This document shows positions 45,299 through 56,327 of a stretch of DNA of 64,000 nt, piece after piece (within the stretch, counting starts at the first letter, position 1; the number at the start of each line of letters is the position of its first letter). The DNA is from Oscheius onirici (taxonomy: Eukaryota > Nematoda > Chromadorea > Rhabditida > Rhabditidae): the NCBI GenBank assembly GCA_932521025.1, contig OW051473.1, positions 1,364,001 through 1,428,000 of the forward strand, read 5' to 3'. The position numbers and the translations under genes were made by a program. Below the pieces are notes generated by a model, which had not been told where the DNA came from, searched no databases, and saw only the letters and a list, made by a program, of their open reading frames with translations.

Positions 45299-46862
45299 AA
45301 GGCCAACTATGAACTGATAAGAATTAAATCTATGGTCTTATCAGTGATCTGAATGTTGCGAAGTGGCATCAGAAGGGTGCACTTTCGAGCATTCAAAATC
45401 GAGAAAAAAAAATGCTCATTAGCAGAACCACCAAAAACAACTGGGAAGGATAGAGAAAAATTACTTTTATCTTTGTTTACCCGGACTTTTCGCTGTATCA
45501 GGTCCTGTTCAAGTTAGGGTGGCGATAGTCCGATTTCGAGCTAACCGTTCGGAACTGAACGTAATTTGACTGTGATAAAATAGGTTTTTTTCTACATTTT
45601 TTGACTATTGATCAAACAGAGCACGGCTAGCAATCACCAAAAACTTTCTCTTCAAACAAACTTAGAACGGAGACCGGAACAAGAATTCATCCTCTTATAA
45701 TGAAGACCTCCAATTCTGTGGTTGCAATATTTAGCACATCAAATGCTCCCTCCGTCAGCTATCCGATTATAGCCAGTTCTTTTCGCGATTATATAATGCT
45801 GCCCTCTGTTAAATCAAAGCTGTTCGGTCTTTCCATTTGTCTAATAGAATACTTTAATTGACGAGATACTCAAATCTACAGTCATGGAAGGATAAGCTCG
45901 AGGATTGTCTCAAAATCTTCATAGGAGCCTTAACCATCTACGTCAAAACAGAGAGCTTTTAAAGATAAACTAAGAATAAGCGGCGATAAACTTGCGACAC
46001 TTTTGAACGTAGAAGGCGTGACTTTCTACAGTCAAAATTAAAATGTTTTTAGCAATTTCGTTAAGTATCTTGGCTTACCACAATTTGCACTGATTGAAAA
46101 AAAAACATGAAAGGTATTACTATAATATTGTTTCTGGAAATGTAATTTTGCTAGTATGATTGACGGTTCTTGTTTATCATTTGAAAGAGAGTGTCTGACT
46201 TTCTATTCATGACGACTTTCAATTTGAACCGTACATACTGTTGATCAACTGATGTTTTCCGCAAATGTACTGATCGCACATGTACTAGCTTCTTGTTTAA
46301 CACTTTTTAACGGAATAGTCCTTTATATAAATAAGACAAATTTCACATGTTTCAGTTTTACCCAGTCTTTTACCAATACCCAATTTTTTGTCACTTTTCG
46401 TTTATTCGGCTACGGAAACAGTAATGAATCAACACAAGACGTAGACCAGCCTTTTTTTATCTTTTTCGTGTTCGGCATTTGGTACAATTCCAGTCACGCC
46501 ACCTTTTCCCCCTTCTTACCCTCTTCATTAATTCAGTGATCTCTGTATGAGAGAAATAAGTCAAGCGTTCCGGTGATATTACCATTTTCCTGCGGATATC
46601 CGCCGGCGACAGAGAACATCTTAATATCATGGGAAAACAGGGTTATTGAAGGGCTGTGGTCTCATTTTTGCTTGATTTTCAAAAGTTTGTCCATGTCTCT
46701 TGTTAGTTCCACTGCAGATATAATAGGTTTCACACTAACGAACGTATCATCTGATTATTTTCATGGCGAGATTACACTGAAAGCAAGTGTGTTCATTTTT
46801 TTTTGTATGAACTGCTAAGCGCGTATGAGAGGTTTCGAGACGATTTACATCCGCTTTCCCAG
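45299..46862. other. Intergenic; holds second copy of a dispersed repeat
   Basis: 45312-45410 repeats 43351-43445 (AACTGATAAGAATTAAATC, GGTCTTATCAGTGAT, ATGTTGCGAAGTGG) just upstream of the esterase start. The rest is AT-rich; open frames near 46.3-46.8 kb are not supported. Confidence 0.5.
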
Positions 46863-46956
46863 GCCTTGTTTCTCACCCTTTGTCCGACTCACTCTTTACA
46901 ATCCTGCACACGTGGTAGACGGCCGCGCGCGAACCAACTTCAGTTTGAAATCCGAC
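46863..46956 (+). promoter_or_regulatory. Conserved upstream block of F-box-like gene 1
   Basis: ACTCTTTACAATCC, then AGACGGCCGCGCGC and AACCAACTTCAGTTTGAAAT followed by CCGAC recur nearly unchanged 5' of the paralogue (49034-49118). Intervening DNA is far less conserved. It could be a promoter element or simply part of the duplicated unit. Confidence 0.4.
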
Positions 46957-47342
46957 TAATGACTCGATACACTTCTGCAATACTCCTCTCTAATCACCAG
47001 TTATAAACATTCCTTCCTATTTGTGAGTCAAAGCTATAAATGGCTCTGTACGAGAAGGGCAGATGCATTCTCTCTTCTTTGATCACCGTATTTCTGTTAT
47101 CTTTTTATGACCTTTATGACCAAATACCTATTCTCTTGCCTTGTGAGGGCTTGCGTGAATTTTTCTATCTTTCTATATAGAGCTTTACCAAATTTTTACA
47201 GAATTCAAAACGAGCGGGATGCAAATGTTGTATACGGCTGGGTACAAATGTTGTATACGGCTTGCTACCAGTTAAATTTTATGGCCGCCAACTCTGCTCT
47301 TTCCTTTTCTATTTTACTCCATTTGCTATTATGTTTTTTTAG

Positions 47343-48341
47343 ATGGGCGAAGCCACCCCAGCTAAAGGAGTCAAGCTCGATGCTGTTCCCTACACCAATC
47401 TCAAATTGATCTTACAGAGGGTACGCTACTTTTCAGTGTTATAAATCAATGTATCTTACAGATTCACACACTGGAAAGGGTGCACATGCAAAAATCATGC
47501 AAAAACTTGAAGAGGTTTGTTGATACAAACTTGGCCGACCAGACTCTATGGGCCAGGAACATGGTCATCGTTTTTAACGTCAGAGTGAGTTTTTTAACTC
47601 TATTGGTAGCGTACGGTAGTTTTTCTGTTTCTAAACATATCTTAAAACAACCTTTTCCAGAAGAACACCGATGCTCCGAGCACTCTTTCAATCACGACTT
47701 ATCTGCACAAGGAAATGGTGATGAACAAGAGGATCTCGTTCACTGAACTGAAAAATCAGATTGAGCATTACAGAAACTTCCATTTTCAAAAGATCGTAAT
47801 CGTCTCCGACGTAAGTGGTCATATTTGATTGGCTTTATCTATCCGGTTTCATGTTATTCTTAGAAATTTTTAGCACAATGTTGACGACCAGTTATTGGCT
47901 TTGAAAGAGGCCATGCTAGGAGTTGGCTGGAAGGTCAACTGCATTAACCACCACTATCATGGTTCTACCTTCAAGACCACCGGACTTCCCAGGCTTCCGA
48001 ATATGCAGGGAGTAGAACTTATTGCCTATGAAAATGCAGCAGACGTTGCTTACAGCGAAGTAGCCAGTTTTGAGTTGTATATAAAACACTATTTAAGGAA
48101 AACTTTCGCGGTCGTGTTGTTGCTCATTTTGGTGATGTACATTCCTTCTACTTGCACATGCACGACCCCACATGTTCGTTGACTCCAGCTTTGGGAATGG
48201 GAGCTGAACACATTTCTCTCCACGGACCCGGTAACTAATTAAATTTCATTGTATCAGAATGTTTTAGACAGAATTCCTCTTGGATGGAAGAAGGTCCTTC
48301 CCGAAGACGTTTCGAAATGTATGCCTAAGCCCAAGTTGTAA
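47343..48341 (+). CDS. F-box-like protein, intact tandem copy
   Basis: The ATG follows TTTTTTTAG directly. Exons: 47343-47420, 47462-47584, 47661-47810, 47874-48059, 48097-48230, 48268-48341, all in phase. Exons 1-2 give VPYTNLKLILQR-IHTLERVHMQKSCKNLKRF, which fits an F-box (P-x-x-x-LxxIL, then CKxL). The C-terminal part includes SITTYLHKEMVMNKRISF, IVIVSDHNVDDQLLALKEAM and VAHFGDVHSFYLHMHDP; its fold is unknown. It has the same exon break inside the F-box as the gene at 6.5 kb. It may be an SCF adaptor; this is inferred from the F-box-like pattern only. Confidence 0.7.
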
Positions 48342-49033
48342 CATTTCTGGTACTTTTCACTTATTTGATAATGAGGTTTCTTCAAATACACATTTTTTTG
48401 CGTATACCAATGTTCTGCCTAGTAGGATCTCTTTCTCTCTCTCTCTTTGTATCGTTCATTAATGAGCAAACAGTCGGTTGTTAAATAAGTCGATGACACT
48501 TACGATCAGTGCTCTCAGTTTCTCACATATTTGCCTCCAGTGATATTTCCAGTTCACAGTGGTAATACCATGTATACCATCTGGTTATTGAAAAGCTATG
48601 GTCTCTGTTGACATCTGCAGTCTGCCTTCTCGCGTTTTACAAGAGATTCTGTTTACCAGCTGCAATTTCGACATCCGCTTTCACAGGCCTTTCTCAGGAA
48701 CGTCTTTCAGTCTGATTCTTTTTTACGCTTCGTGTCCCCGCCCGTTTCCCATGTTCAAATGTCCGTACGTGGCAAGTACTTTTCATTCAAACACGGCCTG
48801 GATTTCCAATAGTCCTTTGATCTAGCTCTACTATCGTTGTTGTTTTCTTCTTCTCTTGTGAACCTTCTTGGTCAATGCCTCTCAACACTTCTTTCAAAAG
48901 TGCGATCTCGCTGAGATTTCTAAAAAAAACTGCCTGGTATCGCCTCATTATTCTTTACAATTTTACTGAGACTATATAGTTTGCCCATCATTTGGAGTTC
49001 TTGTCTTCTGCCATTTCGCCATCCGTTTTTCTA
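48342..49033. other. Intergenic within F-box-like tandem pair
   Basis: Contains a CTCTCTCTCTCT run near 48430 and a partial repeat of the upstream region of gene 1 at about 48.66 kb (ACATCCGCTTTCACAGGCCT). No exon is supported. Confidence 0.45.
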
Positions 49034-49118
49034 CGCCTTGTTTGTCACTCACTTTTTACAATCCCTGAGCACGTGCTAGACGGCCGCGCGCCAACCAACT
49101 CAGTTTTGAAATCCGACA
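49034..49118 (+). promoter_or_regulatory. Conserved upstream block of F-box-like copy 2
   Basis: Matches 46863-46956 (TTTTTACAATCC, AGACGGCCGCGCGC, AACCAACT...CAGTTTTGAAATCCGAC), about 115 bp before the start codon of this copy. Confidence 0.4.
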
Positions 49119-49231
49119 ACAATTTTGAATCCGTCTCTAAACATCAATCATGAACAGTCCCCATAATTTACAAATCGTAGATATCGCCTCAGCTCTTTTA
49201 CATTCGCTTTCCTTAATTTTTAATTTTTAGA

Positions 49232-51268
49232 ATGTCAGCTAACATTCCTGCCACTGCCATCGATCTCATCGCTGTTCCCTACACAAATCTGAAACTTATT
49301 ATGCGAAGTGTACAGTATTCTGGTTAGTAAACAGTTTTTAGATTCAGATTCGAACATTGGAGAGGATTCGAATGCAAAAGTCGTGCAAAACCTTGAAGAA
49401 CTTTGTCGATATCAACATGGCAGACAAGTATATTTGGGCTAGGGATATGGTCGTGCTCTTCAACCTCAGGGTCGGTTATTGTTAAGAAAGTCGAGAGACT
49501 GAAAATGTCAAGCCAAGCTTGGTTTAGAATATGAAGGAAGCTCCAAACACGTTCAAAATAACGACTTACCTCCACGGACAAGTGGGAATGGACAAGACAT
49601 TTCCGATCAGTGATCTCGAACAGCAGGTTCAGAAGTACGCAAACTTCTTCTTCCTGAAAGTAGCAATTACTTTCGAGGTGGGTGTTCACTTTTTATTATA
49701 ATGACGGAAATATTTTGAGCAGTCATAGAGACGTGTATACTCCAGTTACAAAACGACAAATTTATCCTTCAAAAAAATAACAAGAAAACACTTTATTAAG
49801 CTGAAGAACTATCAGGTTGGATACTAATTGTTGAACTTTTTTCTGGTTCACTATGATACCAAGCACCTAGAGAGCTGTTTAAAAAAAGAAAAGAAAGGGC
49901 AAACTTAGCTGAGTAAGATGTTGTATACAGATCAGAAGTCATAGTTCAAAAATTTTGAGCACCAGCTCGAAAGCTGAAATTTAGAACGCATTTAGACCCC
50001 CCGAAATCCTGGGAAGCGCACATCCCATGCGGTTTTAAAAATTCTGACAACGCAGTTTTGTGGGCTTTGATAAGTAAAGTTCTCAGCCGAGACCCGATTT
50101 CCAGAAAATGTTTTCTGACTGAGCACTAGGCCGCTAAAAAACCCGAAGTGACTAACTTCCGGCAGTTGCACAGAACTAACCTAATGGTTTTCAAAAAATC
50201 AGCCGATGCACCTTGAAAGAGCTCAATCGGGGCTACAAAACCCTGCATGGAACAAAGAGGGTCCAATGAACATTTTTCGAGAAACGCACCTCTGAACTTC
50301 CTGTGGTTTCGGGGCACCCAATCCATGATGGGGGTATCATAGTAAATTTTCCAAAAGATGTTTTCAAAAAGTGGTCTAATCGATCGAAAACAATGTAATA
50401 AGTCTCAGAAAAGCCTTAACATTTTCTGGAAATCGGGTCTCGGCTGAGAACTTTACTTATCAAAGCCCACAAAACTGCGTTGTCAGAATTTTTAAAACCG
50501 CATGGGATGTGCGCTTCCCAGGATTTCGGGGGGTCTAAATGCGTTCTAAATTTCAGCTTTCGAGCTGGTGCTCAAAATTTTTGAACTATGACTTCTGATC
50601 TGTATACAACATCTTACTCAGCTAAGTTTGCCCTTTCTTTTCTTTTTTTAAACAGCTCTCTAGGTGCTTGGTATCATAGTGAACCAGAAAAAAGTTCAAC
50701 AATTAGTATCCAACCTGATAGTACATTACCTCTCACAATTTGCTGTGTAAATAGAAATTTTCAGAAATACAACGACGCCCATTTTCTGTCTCTGATGGAG
50801 GCCATTCAAGTTTCTAAGTGAAAAGTTAGCTATCTGAACTTGCACTACCAGGAACCACGCTGCTCTCTATCTTTAGTGCCCAATCTTCCTGGTCTCAGGG
50901 GAATAGAAGTCGTCATCTACAGAGCTGGTTCGGACGTTCCGTACAACAAGGTAATCTATCCGTGTTTTTAAAATGGAACATTTTTAACCAAAGCCAAATG
51001 CAATATATATCTTTTAAGGACAATGTTCGCTCTCGTTCGGTGGCTTATTTCAAAGAACATTGGACTGTTTTGGAGACTGGCTTCCCCACTGTGGCACTTG
51101 CGCCGCCAATTGCACAGGGAGCTGAGCCCTTAGCTCTCTTCGGCATCGGTATGAGTCGTGCTGTTTGTCGTAATTAGCTGTTTAGGAGGATTTTCGCCCG
51201 GTTGGAACCAGATGCATCCTCGCCCGGTTGAGCAGGACAATCAGGCCTTCGACTCAAAGAAGCGTTAA
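49232..51268 (+). pseudogene. F-box-like tandem copy with nonsense codon
   Basis: Exons 49232-49309, 49342-49470, 49528-49677, 50765-50950, 51019-51148 and 51186-51268 mirror the intact gene at 47.3 kb. The start reads VPYTNLKLIMRS-IQIRTLERIRMQKSCKTL. In exon 4 the frame meets TGA at 50819-50821, where the paralogue has TGG (GWKVNCIN against *KVSYLN); no in-phase splice avoids it. Downstream exons (VAYFKEHWTVLETGFPT, SPGWNQMHPRPVEQDN) remain open, so decay is recent or the product is truncated after the first half. Intron 3 carries a 915-bp inverted-repeat element. Confidence 0.7.
49808..50722. mobile_element. Foldback element with perfect 305-bp inverted arms
   Basis: Left arm 49808-50112 and right arm 50418-50722 are inverted copies with no mismatch that I can find by eye; the loop is also about 305 bp. 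The outer ends read ACTATCAGGTTGGATAC. The loop contains ATCAGCCGATGCACCTTGAA, related to the core of the MITE at 27.0 kb. There is no transposase. Transcribed as part of the host intron it would form a very long RNA hairpin. Confidence 0.9.
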
Positions 51269-51712
51269 CATACTTAACAAACAGGTGTGAAAATGTTGTG
51301 TATTTCACTTGCTGGTTTGAAATGATGTTTTTTACTCAAACATTAGTAAAGTCATTAAACCAATAATCATTCTCAAAGATTTGCCAGTTCGACCCCTCGC
51401 CCCGACCAAGTTTTTTTTCCCAATTTTTCAGACGGCCCTGCTTATAGTCATATGGGGCCTTAAAACTATTGCCCGCCTGAAGACGACTAGAATCAAAATT
51501 TGTGATCATACTGTTCAAAAAACCCAGTCATTTTGTATCTATTCCTGAACAACCACCAATATCATCCAAACAATAGCTAGCCACAACAAAATAGACTCAT
51601 TCTTTTCTGTCTCATGGCCAGAAGATGCATTTTGATGTGTTTATTCATGAACAAACAGTCGTTTGTCAATTGCCACTTATTTGTTTGGGCAACAGGATTA
51701 TTTCTTTCCAAG

Positions 51713-51910
51713 ATGGCCCCAGCAATACCACCTCCCCATGTACTCGTCTCCGCCATTTTTATAATTACCGTGACAGCCATTTTGGCTGCTGTGAACATGA
51801 CAATCAGTGATACGACATTCAGTGGAGTCGACGGGATCAACGGTGAAAAAGGCGAGAAGGAGGAAGGCAAAGAAACAGACGTTCATCTAAAATTTCTTGC
51901 TAATATATGA
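51713..51910 (+). CDS. Small single-span membrane or secreted protein
   Basis: A 65-residue frame starts immediately after TTTCTTTCCAAG, a plausible trans-splice acceptor. It has a hydrophobic segment (LVSAIFIITVTAILAAVN) that could be a signal anchor, then a polar, Lys/Glu-rich tail (GEKGEKEEGKETD). No family is recognised. The antisense frame is also open, which lowers confidence. Confidence 0.4.
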   Translation: MAPAIPPPHVLVSAIFIITVTAILAAVNMTISDTTFSGVDGINGEKGEKEEGKETDVHLKFLANI

Positions 51911-52540
51911 CAAATTTAAGTTAGAGACTTTCCACAAGATTAAATTTGGGACGGCTTACGAGTTTGAGAGTTTGAAAGTTTGACATTACTTTGAATAACA
52001 TCTAATAGTTTTGCCAACCCTGGTAGCGATGTTTTTGGGGAAGCTTTTACTTCTCCTCGAATGAATGTCTCAAGACCGGCAGAGGTTCTTGGGTATGCGT
52101 TTCGTTTAAAGTCATATTGAAGTAACAAATGGAGAAAAAGAAGACGAGAAGTGATTGAAACCACAGCTAGCAGGCAATATTAAAGGGGACTTTGTTTGTT
52201 TCAACACAGTCGTAAAACGACGCATTTTCACTCGAAGTATTTCGTTAACTTGAAAATAATGACGGTATCTGAAAAATTACATAGTGTTCCTCGAAACGAG
52301 CTTTGGCTGTTGTTATTGCGACGCTCATTTTGCAGAAGAATAGTGAGTGGCCCTAAAGTGTCAGCATTTTACTTAGCTCTTTTGTTCTTCTCAGATACTG
52401 AGAACATTGAACAACTCGAAAACCGCCAGCATCTTTTACATTCAAGTTTATTTGTTTCACAACGGCAAATAAAAAGTACAGGATATCATTACTGAAATGG
52501 TTTCAAACATGCAAAAATATTGTGTTATTTAAACAGTTCA
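51911..52540. other. Intergenic, no gene seen
   Basis: No supported exon on either strand. Confidence 0.45.
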
Positions 52541-54296
52541 TCAAAAAGCAGTAACCGTTGGTGTTCCGTCCGTTCTTGAATACCTGACTTCTTGTTTGCT
52601 TACGTTACTAGTAATACTACTGACATTAGTTCCAGTCAACCGATTTCCTGAAAAATGTCAGCAATGACCTAAAACAATTCTCACCGCAAAGTATTTTCAT
52701 TGCTGCCCGCCGATATTCTCGAATGCAAAAAAGCACAACGATTGGGTCCAGGACTTTTGGAACGGAAGTAAGAAACGAAAAGATTGAAGACATTTCTCCG
52801 AAAGTAAATTCTTTGCTGAAAAAGGGCACACAAAGATAGACCAGCGTTGGAATATGGACTAAAAAGAGAGGGATTGTGGTCTGAAGCTAAACTTAATTTT
52901 GTTTTATGCGTTCAAACCTGAATGATCAAAGTGACAAACATCTGGGTTTGAATGTTTGCCTCTTTCGTCAGAGACGTACTTTTCCTCATTGTGGAAATGG
53001 CCAAACCCAAATTGATTCCAGTATACCCAATCAGGATGAGTGATGTTACGACAATAAAGTAGTGATTCGCAATGACTGTCATTCCGCCGGGAGACATTCT
53101 CCCTTCAAGATCATAGGCTCTTAGGAGAATGTAGCCAATTTTGTCCGGCTCCTCGATTTGAAAGATTTGCCCAATTTTTGTTGTCAAGCTCTGATAAATG
53201 CTTTTGTTAATTGTTTGAAAGGCTATTACCGGTGAAATGACATTTCTCGTACAGAAAAAGAGGCCGCAAGTAAAGCAGAGTACGAAATGTATGCTGTATG
53301 GAATGCCGAGAATCAAACGCCATTTCCAGCCAGTGGCAATGCTAGAAGCGATGTCTTGCCTGAAACAAAGATGCGTTTTTTGAGTCAGTGGATGCACCGT
53401 TGTTTCGCACTGGTAATATTTTCACCCCGTAAAAGCCTAAAATACACATTTTTCGATTCAGACTGCTATCAACGGTAAATGAAGAAGTGAATAGTCAATT
53501 AGTTATTATTGGGCAACTGTTTTCGTGGAAGATATTTCAACCAAATTGTAATTGTTCCGGGTACAGTGACGTATCAAAGCTAACGCTAACCGGCAACAAA
53601 ATCTATTTTAAATTTCTCCCAAGTCTGTGTGTGTCTGAATATTTTATTGAGGAAAAGGAGGGGAGCTTTGTGCGCAAATTAGGTTTTAACAAGTCACGAC
53701 AGGAAAATCAAGTGCGCGAACTTTGTTTCTCGCGACTTTGGTAAATTCTATGAAGAGAATAGGTCACTGGAGGAGAATGACAAGGGTAGAATAAAAGGGA
53801 AACTGAGGGTACGAGAAAAAAGTAATAGAAGACAAGGAATCTCTAGCCCTAGAAAGCGGTACTATCCTTGTAGTGAATTATTTTATAAGTGTTAACCTTA
53901 CCGGCAAACAACAATAAATCGGTAGACAAAATGAACGACAACCAGTCCCATCCACAGCTCGTAGAAAACGCAATACAACCCAGCGACAAGCCAGTTGATT
54001 GAAGTTCGACCAAAAAGACCGCCGTGATTGAAAACGACCCAAGAGTTCTCCGCAATGTAGTTTATCTTAACAATGTTTGCATAACGACAAACTGTACCTA
54101 CCGGCATGCCCAAGAGAACAACAACAGCGTAAGCCATCTCAAATGTCGCAAACAGAATAATAAGCCATTTGTAGTAACCAATCCTGCTCCTGGTGTGATT
54201 TTTCACAATGTAGATGAGAAAGCTGTCCAAAATGATGGCGATTACAGTACACAACCCTTGAAGATATGCAAACACGTTTGACGACGTCGAGACCAT
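52541..54296 (-). CDS. str-class chemoreceptor (7TM)
   Basis: The start at 54296 follows TTATTCCAGG. Exon 1 has CTVIAIILDSFLIYIVKNH and IGYYKWLIILFATFEMAYAV, the family's first two spans. After a 36-bp intron comes WMGLVVVHFVYRFIVVCR (YR motif), then DIASSIATGWKWRLILGIPY, a long loop with YDLEGRMSPGG, span five, NIQTQMFVTLIIQ before span six, and SVPKVLDPIVVLFCIREYRR with the DP and REYR signatures. The last intron (GTGAGAA...TTTTTCAG) leads to a Ser/Thr-rich tail ending at 52541. These features match nematode Str receptors. Intron 2 is 540 bp because it contains a dispersed repeat. Confidence 0.85.
53590..53745 (+). repeat. Dispersed repeat copy in receptor intron
   Basis: TTGAGGAAAAGGAGGGGAGC and the following TTTGTGCGCAAATTAG, ACAAGTCACGACAGG and GTGCGCGAA blocks match the repeat at 26.88 kb. 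It lies in intron 2 of the str-class gene. Confidence 0.8.
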
Positions 54297-55168
54297 CCTG
54301 GAATAAACTAAAGTCTGCTGATAAGCTGGTATGGTATTAGCGAAAGAAATACTGTCGTTAACTACTGTGGAAACAAGGAAGCGTTGGTCGTGAAAATAGT
54401 TTTATGAACGCAGTTCATCACGGACGTAACAGGTTATACGGTAACTGTTCCGGCTGACTATTACTATAAAACACGCCTATAATTGTATCAACAGCTATGA
54501 ACACTCAGAGGGAAACGCCTTCTGTCCTGCCTTGTACGAACACGGCAAGGAAACTCATGAAACTGTCCAAGAAAAAGGAAATGAGTAGAACAATTTATAG
54601 GTGTGTCAGTGAGCTTTGATTCAGAGTGAATAACGACTTTTGTTCAAAGAACACCTTATTCAGCTTACGTATATCGGAAACAACAGCTACGCACTTCCCT
54701 ATCGAACACAAAAGTTTTGCCGTAAGAAGTGTTCATCTTTCCGTGATTCAACTAAGCGAAATTTTTTGAGTAGAAAAGTGCAGTAAAAGCGCAAATAGAT
54801 TAGAAATAACAAAACAGGAATCACAGCGAGGTTTCTACCAAAATCTAGTGTTCCAATTGGATTTAATGGGTGTTGCTCTAATTCTTTCTTTTTGGGACGT
54901 CAAAATGCTAACAGTTCGTCCATTGGACCATTTGATAAGCGTACATGAAAGCTTTTCGTGAAACACACTTTATGAAAGCAAGGTCCTTTTCATGAATCCG
55001 TGTCGTCACGATGAGACGACTTTTACACAGTTTGCGACGTTTCTCATGGCGCTTTAAAAGGTTCTCGTGGTCTTCATTCCCTCCTCTTCCAGCCGTCAGA
55101 TCACTGTTTTTTTTTCGAAATTCTGAAAGGATCATCGTTTTTATTCTGCGGAGCCAATATTTACTAGG
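54297..55168. other. Intergenic, no gene seen
   Basis: No supported exon; a minus-strand frame near 54.9-55.2 kb is basic and unstructured and is not convincing. Confidence 0.45.
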
Positions 55169-55944
55169 ATGAAAATTGCCACTATTGTAAGTTGTTATAG
55201 CTAAAATTATAGCCAAAATTCATCACTATGTAAGTACTATGTCTACTACTAGAAAAACAGATAGCTGGAGTATCAAAAAACTTATTCCGACGGGCTACAC
55301 CGTCAATGTTGAGTTTTGCGGTTGGGTTAAACATGGTTTAGGCGAAAGGATTATTTCTGACCATACGCCTTTCAGTAGTTTTATTGACATTATCGAGAAG
55401 GAAAAGAACGGGAAAATATCTGTTTCGGCTGGTGAAAAATTCCCTTTAAACGATTTATTTTGGATGTTCCTTTTACTGACTTTACACCATCCCGAGTTCT
55501 TTGGGTCCATTTACACTGCTAACCGCAAAAGCCGCACTGGGTCAACGATAATGCTAAAGAAAATCCTAGACCTAAAAAACCGTAATTTTTCAGACTCTCA
55601 TGACATGTGTAGTTCTTGTTGGTGCTTGGATGCCGTCTCCTTGCCAGAAAGCCGAAGATTGTGGCAAAAATGCAATCTGCCGGAACCAGAAGTGTATGTA
55701 CCTCCGCATGGGACCGATATTGCCTCCTCAAAAGTACTGCAGCAGCAACATCATGTGCCCGATTGGATTCAAGTGCCACAACCGCAAATGTAAAAAAAAG
55801 ACGCAGGGTCTTGCCCATTTCATTCCAACCACTGCTACCCCTTCTGCCTCTACCAAGTTTGTTCCCCGCCATTCTTGTTATTGTATCGAAGACTTGGAGT
55901 GTAGCGGAGGCAAATGTTTTATTGGTCGGTGTCTCAAGTTTTGA
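55169..55944 (+). CDS. Cysteine-rich secreted protein
   Basis: Mini-exon 55169-55186 (MKIATI) joins in phase over a 407-bp intron to 55594-55944. Together they make a good signal peptide, MKIATITLMTCVVLVGAW. The mature part has repeated Cys spacing: CQKAEDCGKNAICRNQKC, CSSNIMCPIGFKCHNRKC and CYCIEDLECSGGKC, separated by a Thr/Pro linker. This C-x5-C-x5-C-x4-C pattern resembles EB modules of nematode secreted proteins. Without the mini-exon, the ATG at 55600 would leave a weak signal. Role unknown. A 184-codon frame in the intron overlaps the second exon in another frame. Confidence 0.7.
55239..55793 (+). other. Unexplained 184-codon open frame inside the intron
   Basis: A continuous frame begins ATGTCTACTACTAGA and runs 118 codons through the intron of the Cys-rich gene before overlapping its second exon in a different frame. 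Text such as LNDLFWMFLLLTLHHPEFF looks protein-like, but no family is recognised. It may be a nested gene, a remnant or chance. Confidence 0.3.
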
Positions 55945-56327
55945 GTCTTTTTTTTGTGTATATTTATCTTTTTTTCGTTTAAGCCGTTAAATGTTGTATC
56001 ATCGGTACGGCTATATCACTTTTATTACAGGTACATATAATGTTAGGAATAATCAATTGTAAAACTGAAAATGTTCAAAATGTTATAAACGAATTTGGTT
56101 GTAAGAAACGCACATATCAAAACAGACAAACATTTCTAGGTACTGTCAACGTTGCAGAGAATGCCCATGTTCAGTAATTACCTTTCTTCTCACAATTTCC
56201 GAGCCAATTTCCAAAATATTTGAAATGACATATGACGTATTTTTAACTAACGCAACATTTCTTTTGTGAGTCAACCGGTGCAGGAATGAATAACCGAAAA
56301 CCCTATTTCGCTCCAGTTTCCAATAAA
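55945..56327. other. Intergenic, no gene seen
   Basis: No supported exon between the Cys-rich gene and the transthyretin-like gene. Confidence 0.4.
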
